A stretch of DNA of 46,500 bases. It comes from an uncultured Alistipes sp. GTDB lineage: Bacteria > Bacteroidota > Bacteroidia > Bacteroidales > Rikenellaceae. The stretch's first letter is position 1. Each line of letters starts with the position of its first letter. Made by a program: the position numbers and the translations under genes. Positions 25,271 through 32,385 of the stretch are shown here, piece by piece. The notes under the pieces were generated by a model, which saw nothing but the letters and a program-made list of their open reading frames with translations, was not told the origin of the DNA and did not search any database. The DNA lies in contig CAMWYI010000001.1 of assembly GCA_947178455.1 (NCBI GenBank), positions 1 to 46,500 on the forward strand, in the 5' to 3' direction.

Positions 25271-26214
25271 CCCGTGTCGAATACATACGCTTGTCGCACC
25301 GGCGCACCAATCGCAAAATCCGCGAACGGTTGCAAGCGATGCGCACCCGATTGGATGCCAAAAGCCGATGGCTCGGCTGTGCATGGCAGGCGGTCGCATG
25401 GGTGCTGTACGGAGCGGTCAGCGTGGTGAGCTGGCTGGCATTCGCCGAAGCGATGTTCAAGGACAATCGCTTTTCGCTGCACTACATGGAGTGCGAAATC
25501 GAGCATCGCAAACTCACATTGGCCAAAGCGCGCCGATACATCGCCGACAAAAAGCAGGAATACGACCGTCGGCTCGCCTACGGTTCGGTTTCGACCAAGG
25601 AACAGCGCCGCATCGACAAGACGTTCGAATATCTTTTCGCCCGTTACCCGGCAGACAACCCTGCGGACGAACTGCTGACCCGTATCGCCGAAGTCCGGTC
25701 TACCGTTACCGAAATCGCCGACTACACCCGTCATCGGCAGACGGAGGAGGCACAGCGCAAGGAGCGCGAAGCGGAGTTGCTGGCCCAAGCCGAGAAACGC
25801 CGTGCCGTCCAGCACAGCCGCACCGGGTTCGACCCTGCACCCACCGACTTTTGCCCGCGCCTGACCGACCGACAAATCACCATACTGACCGAACACGTCA
25901 ACCGAATCGGCATCTTCAAACGCGACACGACCGAAGAGGAGATTGCCCGACTGCTGGCCTGCCAACTCGCAGAACCGTTGCAGACGACGCACAACAAGCT
26001 GCTGGCGCTGCTGCTCGAATCGTTGAGTGCGTCCCGATTGATTACCCCGAAATGGCAGCGGGTCGCCGGAAACAACGGCTGTTTCACCTCGAAGTTGGGC
26101 AAACCGCTGACGGCAAAAGACCTCTCGGCAGCCAAACAGATGGCCGAGATCATCGACCGCCGCAAGGAGCGGATGATTCTCGACTGCATCGAGGCACTGG
26201 AAGCCGCAGAATAA
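25267..26214 (+). CDS. Protein of unknown function with one membrane segment
   Basis: I do not recognise this 315-residue protein. It starts at an ATG overlapping the RhuM stop (ATGA), so it is coupled to that gene. The N-terminus is basic. Residues about 40-62 form a hydrophobic stretch (WQAVAWVLYGAVSVVSWLAFA) likely to cross the membrane. The middle is charged and probably coiled (RRYIADKKQEYDRRLAYGSVS; QTEEAQRKEREAELLAQAEKRRAV). The C-terminal third resembles a helical, possibly winged-helix-like region. No catalytic motif is seen. Codon use matches the GC-rich part of the island. Confidence 0.75.
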   Translation: MTRVEYIRLSHRRTNRKIRERLQAMRTRLDAKSRWLGCAWQAVAWVLYGAVSVVSWLAFAEAMFKDNRFSLHYMECEIEHRKLTLAKARRYIADKKQEYDRRLAYGSVSTKEQRRIDKTFEYLFARYPADNPADELLTRIAEVRSTVTEIADYTRHRQTEEAQRKEREAELLAQAEKRRAVQHSRTGFDPAPTDFCPRLTDRQITILTEHVNRIGIFKRDTTEEEIARLLACQLAEPLQTTHNKLLALLLESLSASRLITPKWQRVAGNNGCFTSKLGKPLTAKDLSAAKQMAEIIDRRKERMILDCIEALEAAE

Positions 26215-26235
26215 TCGTCGCACCCTCACCCTTTG

Positions 26236-26269
26236 AACAGGATTTCGCACCCCGGAATCCTGTTTTTTT
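26236..26269 (+). terminator. Intrinsic terminator after the int-RhuM operon
   Basis: A 9-bp perfect stem AACAGGATT (26236-26244) with AATCCTGTT (26256-26264), an 11-nt loop and a run of T at the 3' arm. Confidence 0.85.
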
Positions 26270-26382
26270 GTGTCCTTATAGCCACCGAATATTGGAAACG
26301 TTGTCCAAAAATGTCGAAACATAGGCAGCCAATGCGGACAGCTTTTCGTTGAACTTTCTTTGCACTCGTAATTACACCACGA

Positions 26383-26452
26383 GCGTTGCGCAACGCCTTT
26401 TATCAAACCTTTTCGATAAGCCGAGTACAGAGACGTGCTTGCACGTGCTCTG
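26383..26452. other. Palindromes in the gap before the HTH gene
   Basis: The gap of about 280 bases after the int-RhuM operon holds a perfect 14-bp palindrome GCGTTGCGCAACGC (26383-26396) and a bulged hairpin, CAGAG-ACGTGC (26428-26438) against GCACGT-G-CTCTG (26441-26452). These may be operators for the HTH protein, transcript hairpins or part of a transfer or excision site. No promoter matches the consensus well; TTTCTTTG at 26355-26362 is one base off. Confidence 0.45.
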
Positions 26453-26494
26453 CCGAGGCGAGAAAAGGTGCATGAAATTGAACGCTAAAACAAA

Positions 26495-26794
26495 ATGATT
26501 ATGAGTGAAAACACATCTGTCGAGCAACGGCTCGACCGTATCGAACAACTGCTTCGGGGACAAAAGACGGTCTTGAACTTCGCCGAAGCATGCGAATTTA
26601 CGGGGCTGTCGAAGACCTATATGTACAAGCTTACCCACCAAGGGCGAATCCCCCATTTCAAACCCCACGGCAAAAACATCTATTTCAACCGCGAGGAGTT
26701 GGAACGGTGGCTATTGCAGAATCCCGTCAAGACGGCCGAACAGAAAGAACGCGAAGCCGTCGATTATGTCGTCCGCAAACGACGACCGAGGTAG
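26495..26794 (+). CDS. Helix-turn-helix protein, excisionase-like
   Basis: A 99-residue small DNA-binding protein. After a helical N-terminus (VEQRLDRIEQLLRGQ) it has a MerR/excisionase-type HTH domain (LNFAEACEFTGLSKTYMYKLTHQGRIPHFKPHGKNIYFNREELERWLL), the form known from Bacteroidota integrative elements. It could act as a recombination directionality factor or as regulator of the mobilization genes. A second in-frame ATG at 26501 is an equally possible start. A strong terminator follows the gene. Confidence 0.85.
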   Translation: MIMSENTSVEQRLDRIEQLLRGQKTVLNFAEACEFTGLSKTYMYKLTHQGRIPHFKPHGKNIYFNREELERWLLQNPVKTAEQKEREAVDYVVRKRRPR

Positions 26795-26802
26795 CATTTC
26801 AT

Positions 26803-26841
26803 CCGGCCCGCTCCGGCTCTTCGGAGCGGGTCGGATCTTTT
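26803..26841 (+). terminator. Intrinsic terminator after the HTH gene
   Basis: A 13-bp GC-rich stem (26803-26815 with 26822-26834, one G-T pair) is followed by ATCTTTT. The gene upstream ends at 26794. Confidence 0.85.
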
Positions 26842-26864
26842 ATCAATCAAAGAGGCAAGTTTGT

Positions 26865-26905
26865 GTTTTTGTAGTACAAAAACGTGCCGCCGCTGTTCGG
26901 TGGCA
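26865..26905 (+). other. Candidate oriT or operator upstream of mobC
   Basis: A perfect 9-bp inverted repeat with a single central base (26865-26873 and 26875-26883, GTTTTTGTA/TACAAAAAC) is directly followed by a hairpin TGCCGCC/GGTGGCA (26885-26905, one G-T pair). Such paired inverted repeats just before mobC and a relaxase gene are the expected layout of a transfer origin; a mobC operator is the alternative. No nick-site consensus could be checked. Confidence 0.45.
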
Positions 26906-26939
26906 ACATCCCGTTGGTCTATTAGCACGAAATCAATCC

Positions 26940-27299
26940 ATGAAACAAATACCGATTAACAAAGGCGGGCGACCTGCCATAAGCGAGGGCCGCCGCAAGA
27001 AATATCTGCTATCGTTACGGCTCGATGCCGAACATTACTTCAAGCTGAAATCGCTTGTCCACACCTCCGGTCATGGAACAGCCGAAGTCCTCCGGCAGTT
27101 GATAGCAGCCGGTCGTGTGCGCGAGCGTCTGCGCCGCGAACATCTGGATTTCATGTCCCAACTCAAAGGTATGGCCCGCAACCTGAACCAACTCACCCGC
27201 CTCGCCCATGCGAAAGGATTTATGGAGATAGTGTCTCGCCATGCAGCTATTGTTGTAAAAATTGAATCCCTGTTAAAGCATCTTCGCGATGATCGGTAA
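26940..27299 (+). CDS. MobC-like mobilization protein (relaxosome accessory)
   Basis: A 119-residue basic protein. The start at ATG 26940 gives MKQIPINKGGRPAISEGRRKKYLLSLRLDAEHYFKLKSLV, the ribbon-helix-helix N-terminus typical of MobC/BmgB-type proteins in Bacteroidota mobilizable elements. The C-terminal part contains the MobC pattern MARNLNQLTRLAHAKGF. MobC proteins bind oriT and help the relaxase open the strands at nic. It overlaps the relaxase start by 11 nt. A longer frame upstream crosses a terminator and is not used. Confidence 0.88.
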   Translation: MKQIPINKGGRPAISEGRRKKYLLSLRLDAEHYFKLKSLVHTSGHGTAEVLRQLIAAGRVRERLRREHLDFMSQLKGMARNLNQLTRLAHAKGFMEIVSRHAAIVVKIESLLKHLRDDR

Positions 27300-28371
27300 A
27301 ATTATCGCAGGGTCATCATTCGCAGGGACAGTCGGATATGTCGTAAAGAAACAGTCGCGGATATTGTCAGCCGAGGGTGTAACCCCGCCCGATGTTCGGG
27401 AGATAGTGCAGGATTTCAAAGACCAAACATTATTGAATCCACGTATCAAGAATGCCATCGGGCATATATCCCTTTCGTTTTCTCCGAAAGACAGTGTGCG
27501 AATGACTGACGCTTTGATGCGGGATATTGCCAAGGAATATATGCAGCGCATGGGAATTACCGATACGCAGTATCTGCTGGTGCGACACCTCGACAAACCG
27601 CATCCGCATTGTCATCTAATCTATAATCGGGTAGGAAACAACGGACAAACCATCTCGGACAAGAATATGAAAATCCGCAATGCCAAGGTTTGTCGCGCAT
27701 TGACCGAGAAATACGGGTTGCACCTTGCGCCGGGCAAAGAATCGGTACGTCGGGAACGCTTGCGGGAACCCGACAAAACCAAATACGAAATATACGACGC
27801 AATCAAAACAGCATTGCCTCAGTCTCGAAGCTGGAGTGAATTGGAAAAACATTTGAAAGAGCACGATATTGCTGTGCGCTATAAGTATTGCGGTTCGACC
27901 AATGAAAAACAAAGGGTATTGTTCAGCAAGAACGGGTTCGAATTCTCTGGCTCGAAGATAGATCGGCAATTCAGCTACTCCAAGTTGAACCGGCACTTTG
28001 CACAAGCACAGCAACAAACACCCTATCGGGCGACGCTTGCGAAGGGATTCCATGCAGCCATAAGCAATTATCGGTCGGCATACACCGCCCTATTCGGCAA
28101 TACAGGCGGAAATGGAAATAAAGGGCGAACAGATAATAACATTGTGAATTTTGGTGGAAACATTGGTGTATTGCCGTTGCCGCCCAGCGATTCGCCTGTC
28201 GGATTGTCTGCGGCCCAACTCCAACGCCAACCCGGCGAAAGTCCCGAAGAACATATTGCCCGCATCACAGTACTGCTCAACACTGTCGCCGAAGCAATAG
28301 CGGTAGCAGCGATGGAACAGAAGCGCAAACTGCGAGACCGAAAAGCGAACAAACCAAAAATGAAATTATAA
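27289..28371 (+). CDS. MobA/VirD2-family relaxase
   Basis: A 360-residue relaxase that nicks one strand at oriT and leads it into a recipient. The N-terminal domain has the features of a Bacteroidota MobP/BmgA-type nickase: His59 in GHISLSFSP, and the metal-binding histidine cluster HPHCH at residues 105-109 preceded by RHLDK. The presumed catalytic tyrosine is in the N-terminal 20 residues (VGYVV, Tyr17). The C-terminal third is Gly/Asn- and Pro-rich, then a charged helix. It is coupled to mobC by overlap. No coupling protein or secretion genes are near, so transfer would need a helper. Confidence 0.92.
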   Translation: MIGKIIAGSSFAGTVGYVVKKQSRILSAEGVTPPDVREIVQDFKDQTLLNPRIKNAIGHISLSFSPKDSVRMTDALMRDIAKEYMQRMGITDTQYLLVRHLDKPHPHCHLIYNRVGNNGQTISDKNMKIRNAKVCRALTEKYGLHLAPGKESVRRERLREPDKTKYEIYDAIKTALPQSRSWSELEKHLKEHDIAVRYKYCGSTNEKQRVLFSKNGFEFSGSKIDRQFSYSKLNRHFAQAQQQTPYRATLAKGFHAAISNYRSAYTALFGNTGGNGNKGRTDNNIVNFGGNIGVLPLPPSDSPVGLSAAQLQRQPGESPEEHIARITVLLNTVAEAIAVAAMEQKRKLRDRKANKPKMKL

Positions 28372-28391
28372 ACATAAATCGACAATCTGTT

Positions 28392-29060
28392 ATGAAAGAA
28401 AACAATATGATGTCTTACGAAATGTATGAAGACTTCAAGGAGACAATAGTCAAAACCATCAAAGCCGAACTGTCGGCAAAGCATAATCAATCGGGCGACA
28501 ATGATCTACCCCAACGGATAGAGCAAATCGTTCACTCCGAACAAGAACAGCAACGGGCAATAATAACCCAGCTTGCCAAAAGACTGGGAAGCATCGAACG
28601 GAGCAACGCAAAGACCAAAGCTGGAATAGATAACTTGCAAACATCTATCGAATCGATTGAAATCCCCACCGAATTGCCGCCGAGAATCGTGCAGCACAGA
28701 ATATCGCTCGCCATCGAATCGAAAGGAGTATTTTGGACGATGATAGGCATGATGTCGGCAATCGTACTGCTGTGCACAATGCTGTATTGGACTGCCAGAC
28801 CCAACTACGACCGCATCGACAACGACCTGAAATACCGCTATATCAAAATGAAAGGCGAAGCGACCTCCGACCGCCTTGCCGAACTGGAAGAAATATTCGA
28901 ATTACACCGCGACAACACAAAAATCCGAGAGATGAAGAAAGATGTCGAAGAATATGAACGAACCATACAACGCAAGGTGCAGTTGGAAGAACAAGCAAGG
29001 CTGAAAGAACGGGAAGCAAAGCGTCTGGACGAAAATGCCTCCCACCTGAAAAACAAATAA
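28392..29060 (+). CDS. Membrane-anchored coiled-coil protein of the mobilization operon
   Basis: A 222-residue protein 20 nt after the relaxase. I do not recognise a family. It has a soluble N-terminal part with charged helices, one membrane segment at about residues 117-135 (WTMIGMMSAIVLLCTMLYW), and a long C-terminal coiled coil rich in Glu, Lys and Arg (KKDVEEYERTIQRKVQLEEQARLKEREAKRL). Similar coiled-coil membrane proteins often follow relaxase genes in Bacteroidota mobilizable elements and are labelled mobilization proteins. A link between relaxosome and the transfer channel is a guess from position. Confidence 0.75.
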   Translation: MKENNMMSYEMYEDFKETIVKTIKAELSAKHNQSGDNDLPQRIEQIVHSEQEQQRAIITQLAKRLGSIERSNAKTKAGIDNLQTSIESIEIPTELPPRIVQHRISLAIESKGVFWTMIGMMSAIVLLCTMLYWTARPNYDRIDNDLKYRYIKMKGEATSDRLAELEEIFELHRDNTKIREMKKDVEEYERTIQRKVQLEEQARLKEREAKRLDENASHLKNK

Positions 29061-29087
29061 GCCATTCCTTTTGTCCGCAAAAGTATG

Positions 29088-29156
29088 GCCGCCAAAAGAA
29101 ATCCGCAAGGTCATGCAAGTTGCTACGCAAACCTTGCGGATATTCTTTCCGGCGGC
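29088..29156. repeat. Long imperfect inverted repeat between mobilization and defence modules
   Basis: GCCGCC (29088-29093), AAAGAA (29095-29100) and ATCCGCAAGGT (29101-29111) pair with ACCTTGCGGAT (29131-29141), TTCTTT (29143-29148) and GGCGGC (29151-29156). This gives 23 paired bases with one bulge and one small internal loop around a 19-nt loop. A smaller hairpin CTTTTG/CAAAAG lies at 29068-29083. There is no T run, so a simple terminator is unlikely. The rest of the gap between genes (29157-29400) is AT-rich; I see no convincing gene there. Confidence 0.8.
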
Positions 29157-29400
29157 ATCGGCTGGTCGCTACCAAAGAAAATGGCAAAGTCTGAACACCA
29201 TATAAAGCTGTATTTTCCGAAATTTACAGCGCGATACCACACTGCAAATATTTTCTATCTTTATCATGTTACGCATATTTTACTTTCATTATCAAGAAAA
29301 TACAATCTATCACACTTCACAGCCAGTACATAAACCGAATATTGGCAATGTACCAATAAACCTTGTCTCGGTCTACTCTATCTGTAGCCCCACATAGACA

Positions 29401-29970
29401 CTAATCTAATGACTCTGGTTCATCATCTATTGAATCTACATTGTTGGCGTCAAAAGTAAGAAAGATTTCAAGAAATGCAGCTTCTCTATAAAAGTAGTTA
29501 GGATTATCAATTAGTTTATCCTCCATAAAATGAAAACCCCAATTGGCATACTCTTCCATCGTCTGCATTAAAGCATCAACAGCCTTTCTGGGTGTTACTA
29601 ATCCCTTATCAAGAGCTATAAAATCAAAGTCTGTTTTAGCCACTAATGCAGTGAAAATAAATTCTCTTAATTTAGGATATGCTTTACGACCTTTTACGGG
29701 ATCAATATTTCCCCAGAATTGGATGGGTTGTCCAAACGATTTGATTCTTGTACTGTCGTCTATAAGCTTCTTCCTTTGGTCGTAATATAGACCGATAAAG
29801 AACGCAATGATGAAGATTTCATATCCAGCACCAAACAGCTTTCCTTTGGCATTCCCCAAATTAGTAACACCTTTCCCATAATCGCTGAAATTTTTAATTA
29901 TAGACTCTTCATAGCGCTTCTCCCAATTAGGATTACGTCTTGCCCATACTTCATATAGTTTCTCTGCCAT
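29401..29970 (-). CDS. Unknown 189-residue protein, last gene of the defence-like operon
   Basis: I do not recognise a family. The protein is soluble, with an N-terminal helix rich in charged and aromatic residues (KLYEVWARRNPNWEKRYEESIIKNF), a hydrophobic middle (AGYEIFIIAFFIGLYYDQRKKL) that may be a buried helix, FIFTALVAKTDFDFIALDKGL, and an acidic C-terminal tail ending in EPESLD. Its start lies 3 nt after the stop of the Rad50-like ATPase gene, so the two are very likely co-translated and may form a complex, in the way small proteins accompany DndD-type ATPases. It is too long for, and not visibly similar to, DndE. Confidence 0.75.
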   Translation of the reverse strand: MAEKLYEVWARRNPNWEKRYEESIIKNFSDYGKGVTNLGNAKGKLFGAGYEIFIIAFFIGLYYDQRKKLIDDSTRIKSFGQPIQFWGNIDPVKGRKAYPKLREFIFTALVAKTDFDFIALDKGLVTPRKAVDALMQTMEEYANWGFHFMEDKLIDNPNYFYREAAFLEIFLTFDANNVDSIDDEPESLD

Positions 29971-29973
29971 AGG

Positions 29974-32148
29974 TTATTTAATTCTTTCGGTTAATGTTTG
30001 AATTGTTGACAAATCTTCTTCATTGTAGCCGGGGGCCTTCTGTATGCGATATACAAAACATGATAATTGATTTATTTTATCAAAATTCAATTTTCGGGTC
30101 TCTGTTTCACGATCGAATTTCAATAGGTCTTTTGTAAAAATAATACATTGTTTATCAATACCATCAATGATATTATAGAAAATATCCTCTTTGAAATCTC
30201 CGAACGAAGATGTCGGAGCGTCAAAAATCAAAGGATAATCTTCATCTCTCTTTAGCGTGGTGATATTAGAAATGGCGAAAAGAACAGACATATACATTGT
30301 TGTCTTTTGTGCTCCACCCGGATTAGCTATTATAGTGTCATTTGAGCTATAAAGATTTATTTTAGCAGATCCGTCTACAGTTCTCTTTATTCTAATAACA
30401 CCGCGAAAATCATCTGCATTGAGTTTTTTTAAATATATATTAGCCTGTTTTTCAAGGGTCTTAATAAATTCTTCCACATTTCTGTCCTTTGCCGCTTCAA
30501 ATGCTTTCATTATTCGCTCAAGCGTAATATGGACTTTCTGATAGATTCTTACAATTCCATTAGACGGAACAATTTGATTCTGCTTATCTTTTAACTCTTG
30601 TTTCTGTATCTCAAGTTCTTCAAGTCTACGTTTAAGGTCCTGAAAGTCTAATGACGCTCTTTTGCTACTGTCATAGAGTCCTTTGAAATCCTTAAAGTTT
30701 TTGATAAGCATTTCTTCTGTTAGATCAGGTGTTTGAATAAGTAGTTGCATTTTTGAGTCTTCAGCCTCAATCAAGTCTTTATTTACTTTCTCTAACTCCT
30801 GCTTTCTCGTTTGTACAAAAGATAATCTATCGGCAATGACAGTTGCCAATTTAGATAATTCCTGCTCAGTATCGCCACTTAATTGAATACTACGAGTATG
30901 AAGTTCATTTATATATGTGTTTTCAAAAAGTGGTTTTATCGGGGTTTCTTGTTGTTGCACAGATTCTGATTCTTTACGAATATGCCCAAGATATTCATTA
31001 AGTTTGTCAACCATAAAATTATAAGCGTCACTCCCCTTTTCCGCAGGACGACCACAAACTTTACATATTTCATCATCAATCATCTCCTGCATTGTTTTTT
31101 TATCTGGAAGATTCCAAGGGAGAGGAGTCGCATTATTAGCTAATTTTTGTATTTCCTTAAACGCTTCTATCTTCCCTTTCTCGATAGCAATTCGTTCATC
31201 TTCGGCCCTCTGCAATTTACGTTTTTCTCGACTAAGAGCCGAGACCTTTTCTTGATATTCATTTAAAATAGAAGGATATGCACGAAGAATCCACATGTCA
31301 TCAAGCAACATGGCATTATAGTCTAGATAGATACATCCCATTAATTTCTGTTGCTCTATTTTCTTCTGTTCAATTCGGGCATTTATACCTTGAAGATTCT
31401 CACAAACATCCTGATTTTCCTCCAAAATCCTCAGACGAGTTTCATAATCTGAAACAGCCTTCTCTTTTGTGGCAATATTATTTCGTACATCAGAGATTGC
31501 AGACTGCACTTGGATTAAATCAAATTCAAGCTGTTTAATTATCGACTCTTGTTTTTTGTCTTTCCTTAGCTCTTTGGTAACCAGATTGTCAGACTGTTGC
31601 TCAAAATATGAGGTCATCTCAACAAGATCATCGAATTGCTTGATTCCAGAGAATGTGTCAACAAGCGTTTTGAGTGCCGTATTATTGTCGAATACATCTA
31701 ATTCCCGTTCTCCTTTAAAAAGGCAATATCGGCGAATCACCGTATCAAAACATGATTCCAATAATCTTTTCCCATCTTGATTATGCCGTTCCGATCCAAC
31801 AATCTCATAGCCGATGAAAGAAAAATCTCTGGTTCTTACGAAGTTGTCGGATGTTTTTTCAAAAATGAATTTTTTACATATTTCTTTCTCTCCTCCATGC
31901 TCAAAGGTCATAGTGACAGAAACTTCATCACTATCTCCTATCCCTATTTCCGCTTTACGCATTTCTGAGATATTGCTTTCGCTTTTATTGTCCTTACTGG
32001 TGTCAAGCAACCATTCAAGAGCTTCAAAGAAAGTGGTTTTACCATCGCCATTATCGCCAATAACTAAAGTAAGACCGTCAGATAACTCAAAACAGTTTTC
32101 GCCGTAATAACTGCGGAAATTTTTAATAATAATCTTATTTAGTTTCAT
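29974..32148 (-). CDS. Rad50/DndD-like SMC-family ATPase with central zinc hook
   Basis: A 724-residue ABC-type ATPase of the Rad50/SbcC/DndD class. Walker A GDNGDGKTT spans residues 31-39. Two long coiled-coil arms flank a CxxC zinc hook at Cys362 and Cys365 (EICKVCGRPAEKG), exactly at the midpoint. The C-terminal half has the ABC signature-like stretch NPGGAQKTTMYMSVLFAI and Walker B YPLIFDAPTSSFGD. Such proteins tether or scan DNA and usually need a nuclease partner; none is fused here. DndD of phosphorothioation systems belongs to the same class. The gene overlaps the small gene upstream by 4 nt and is followed after 3 nt by the 189-residue protein gene. Confidence 0.9.
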   Translation of the reverse strand: MKLNKIIIKNFRSYYGENCFELSDGLTLVIGDNGDGKTTFFEALEWLLDTSKDNKSESNISEMRKAEIGIGDSDEVSVTMTFEHGGEKEICKKFIFEKTSDNFVRTRDFSFIGYEIVGSERHNQDGKRLLESCFDTVIRRYCLFKGERELDVFDNNTALKTLVDTFSGIKQFDDLVEMTSYFEQQSDNLVTKELRKDKKQESIIKQLEFDLIQVQSAISDVRNNIATKEKAVSDYETRLRILEENQDVCENLQGINARIEQKKIEQQKLMGCIYLDYNAMLLDDMWILRAYPSILNEYQEKVSALSREKRKLQRAEDERIAIEKGKIEAFKEIQKLANNATPLPWNLPDKKTMQEMIDDEICKVCGRPAEKGSDAYNFMVDKLNEYLGHIRKESESVQQQETPIKPLFENTYINELHTRSIQLSGDTEQELSKLATVIADRLSFVQTRKQELEKVNKDLIEAEDSKMQLLIQTPDLTEEMLIKNFKDFKGLYDSSKRASLDFQDLKRRLEELEIQKQELKDKQNQIVPSNGIVRIYQKVHITLERIMKAFEAAKDRNVEEFIKTLEKQANIYLKKLNADDFRGVIRIKRTVDGSAKINLYSSNDTIIANPGGAQKTTMYMSVLFAISNITTLKRDEDYPLIFDAPTSSFGDFKEDIFYNIIDGIDKQCIIFTKDLLKFDRETETRKLNFDKINQLSCFVYRIQKAPGYNEEDLSTIQTLTERIK

Positions 32149-32378
32149 ATATTCGAAGTCAAGAAGTTCGACACCTGAGTGTATATTTCCTTTTGTGTAT
32201 ATTGATTTTCATTGCCATCGATAATCATTGCTACAGCTCGTATTGTGGCATTCTCTGAATCGAGGGCATCTGCAATAGTCTCGTCTCCGGTTGGAGTATA
32301 ATCTCCTAACTCAGCCAGTTTGGGGTCGGCCAATACTGCTTGCAGTATTCTGTCTCCATTTGTATAATGAGTAGCCAT
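32145..32378 (-). CDS. Small acidic protein of unknown function
   Basis: A 77-residue protein coupled to the Rad50-like ATPase by an ATGA overlap and placed 7 nt after the helicase gene. It reads as a compact, mostly helical acidic domain (QAVLADPKLAELGDYTPTG ... TIRAVAMIIDGNENQYTQKEIYTQVSNFL). I recognise no family. Its coupling between helicase and ATPase suggests an adaptor or regulatory subunit. It is accepted as a gene because of tight spacing on both sides and because its removal would leave an otherwise unexplained gap in a gapless operon. Confidence 0.75.
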   Translation of the reverse strand: MATHYTNGDRILQAVLADPKLAELGDYTPTGDETIADALDSENATIRAVAMIIDGNENQYTQKEIYTQVSNFLTSNI

Positions 32379-32385
32379 AATGATA

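Noticed and set aside
26766..26939. N-terminal extension of the MobC-like protein
   Set aside because: The extension crosses a strong terminator and the paired inverted repeats, and the conserved family N-terminus begins at ATG 26940.
29085..29333. 82-residue open frame after the mobilization operon
   Set aside because: Its first 24 codons lie inside the long hairpin and the rest is AT-rich with no family resemblance or ribosome-binding site; structure explains the region better than coding.
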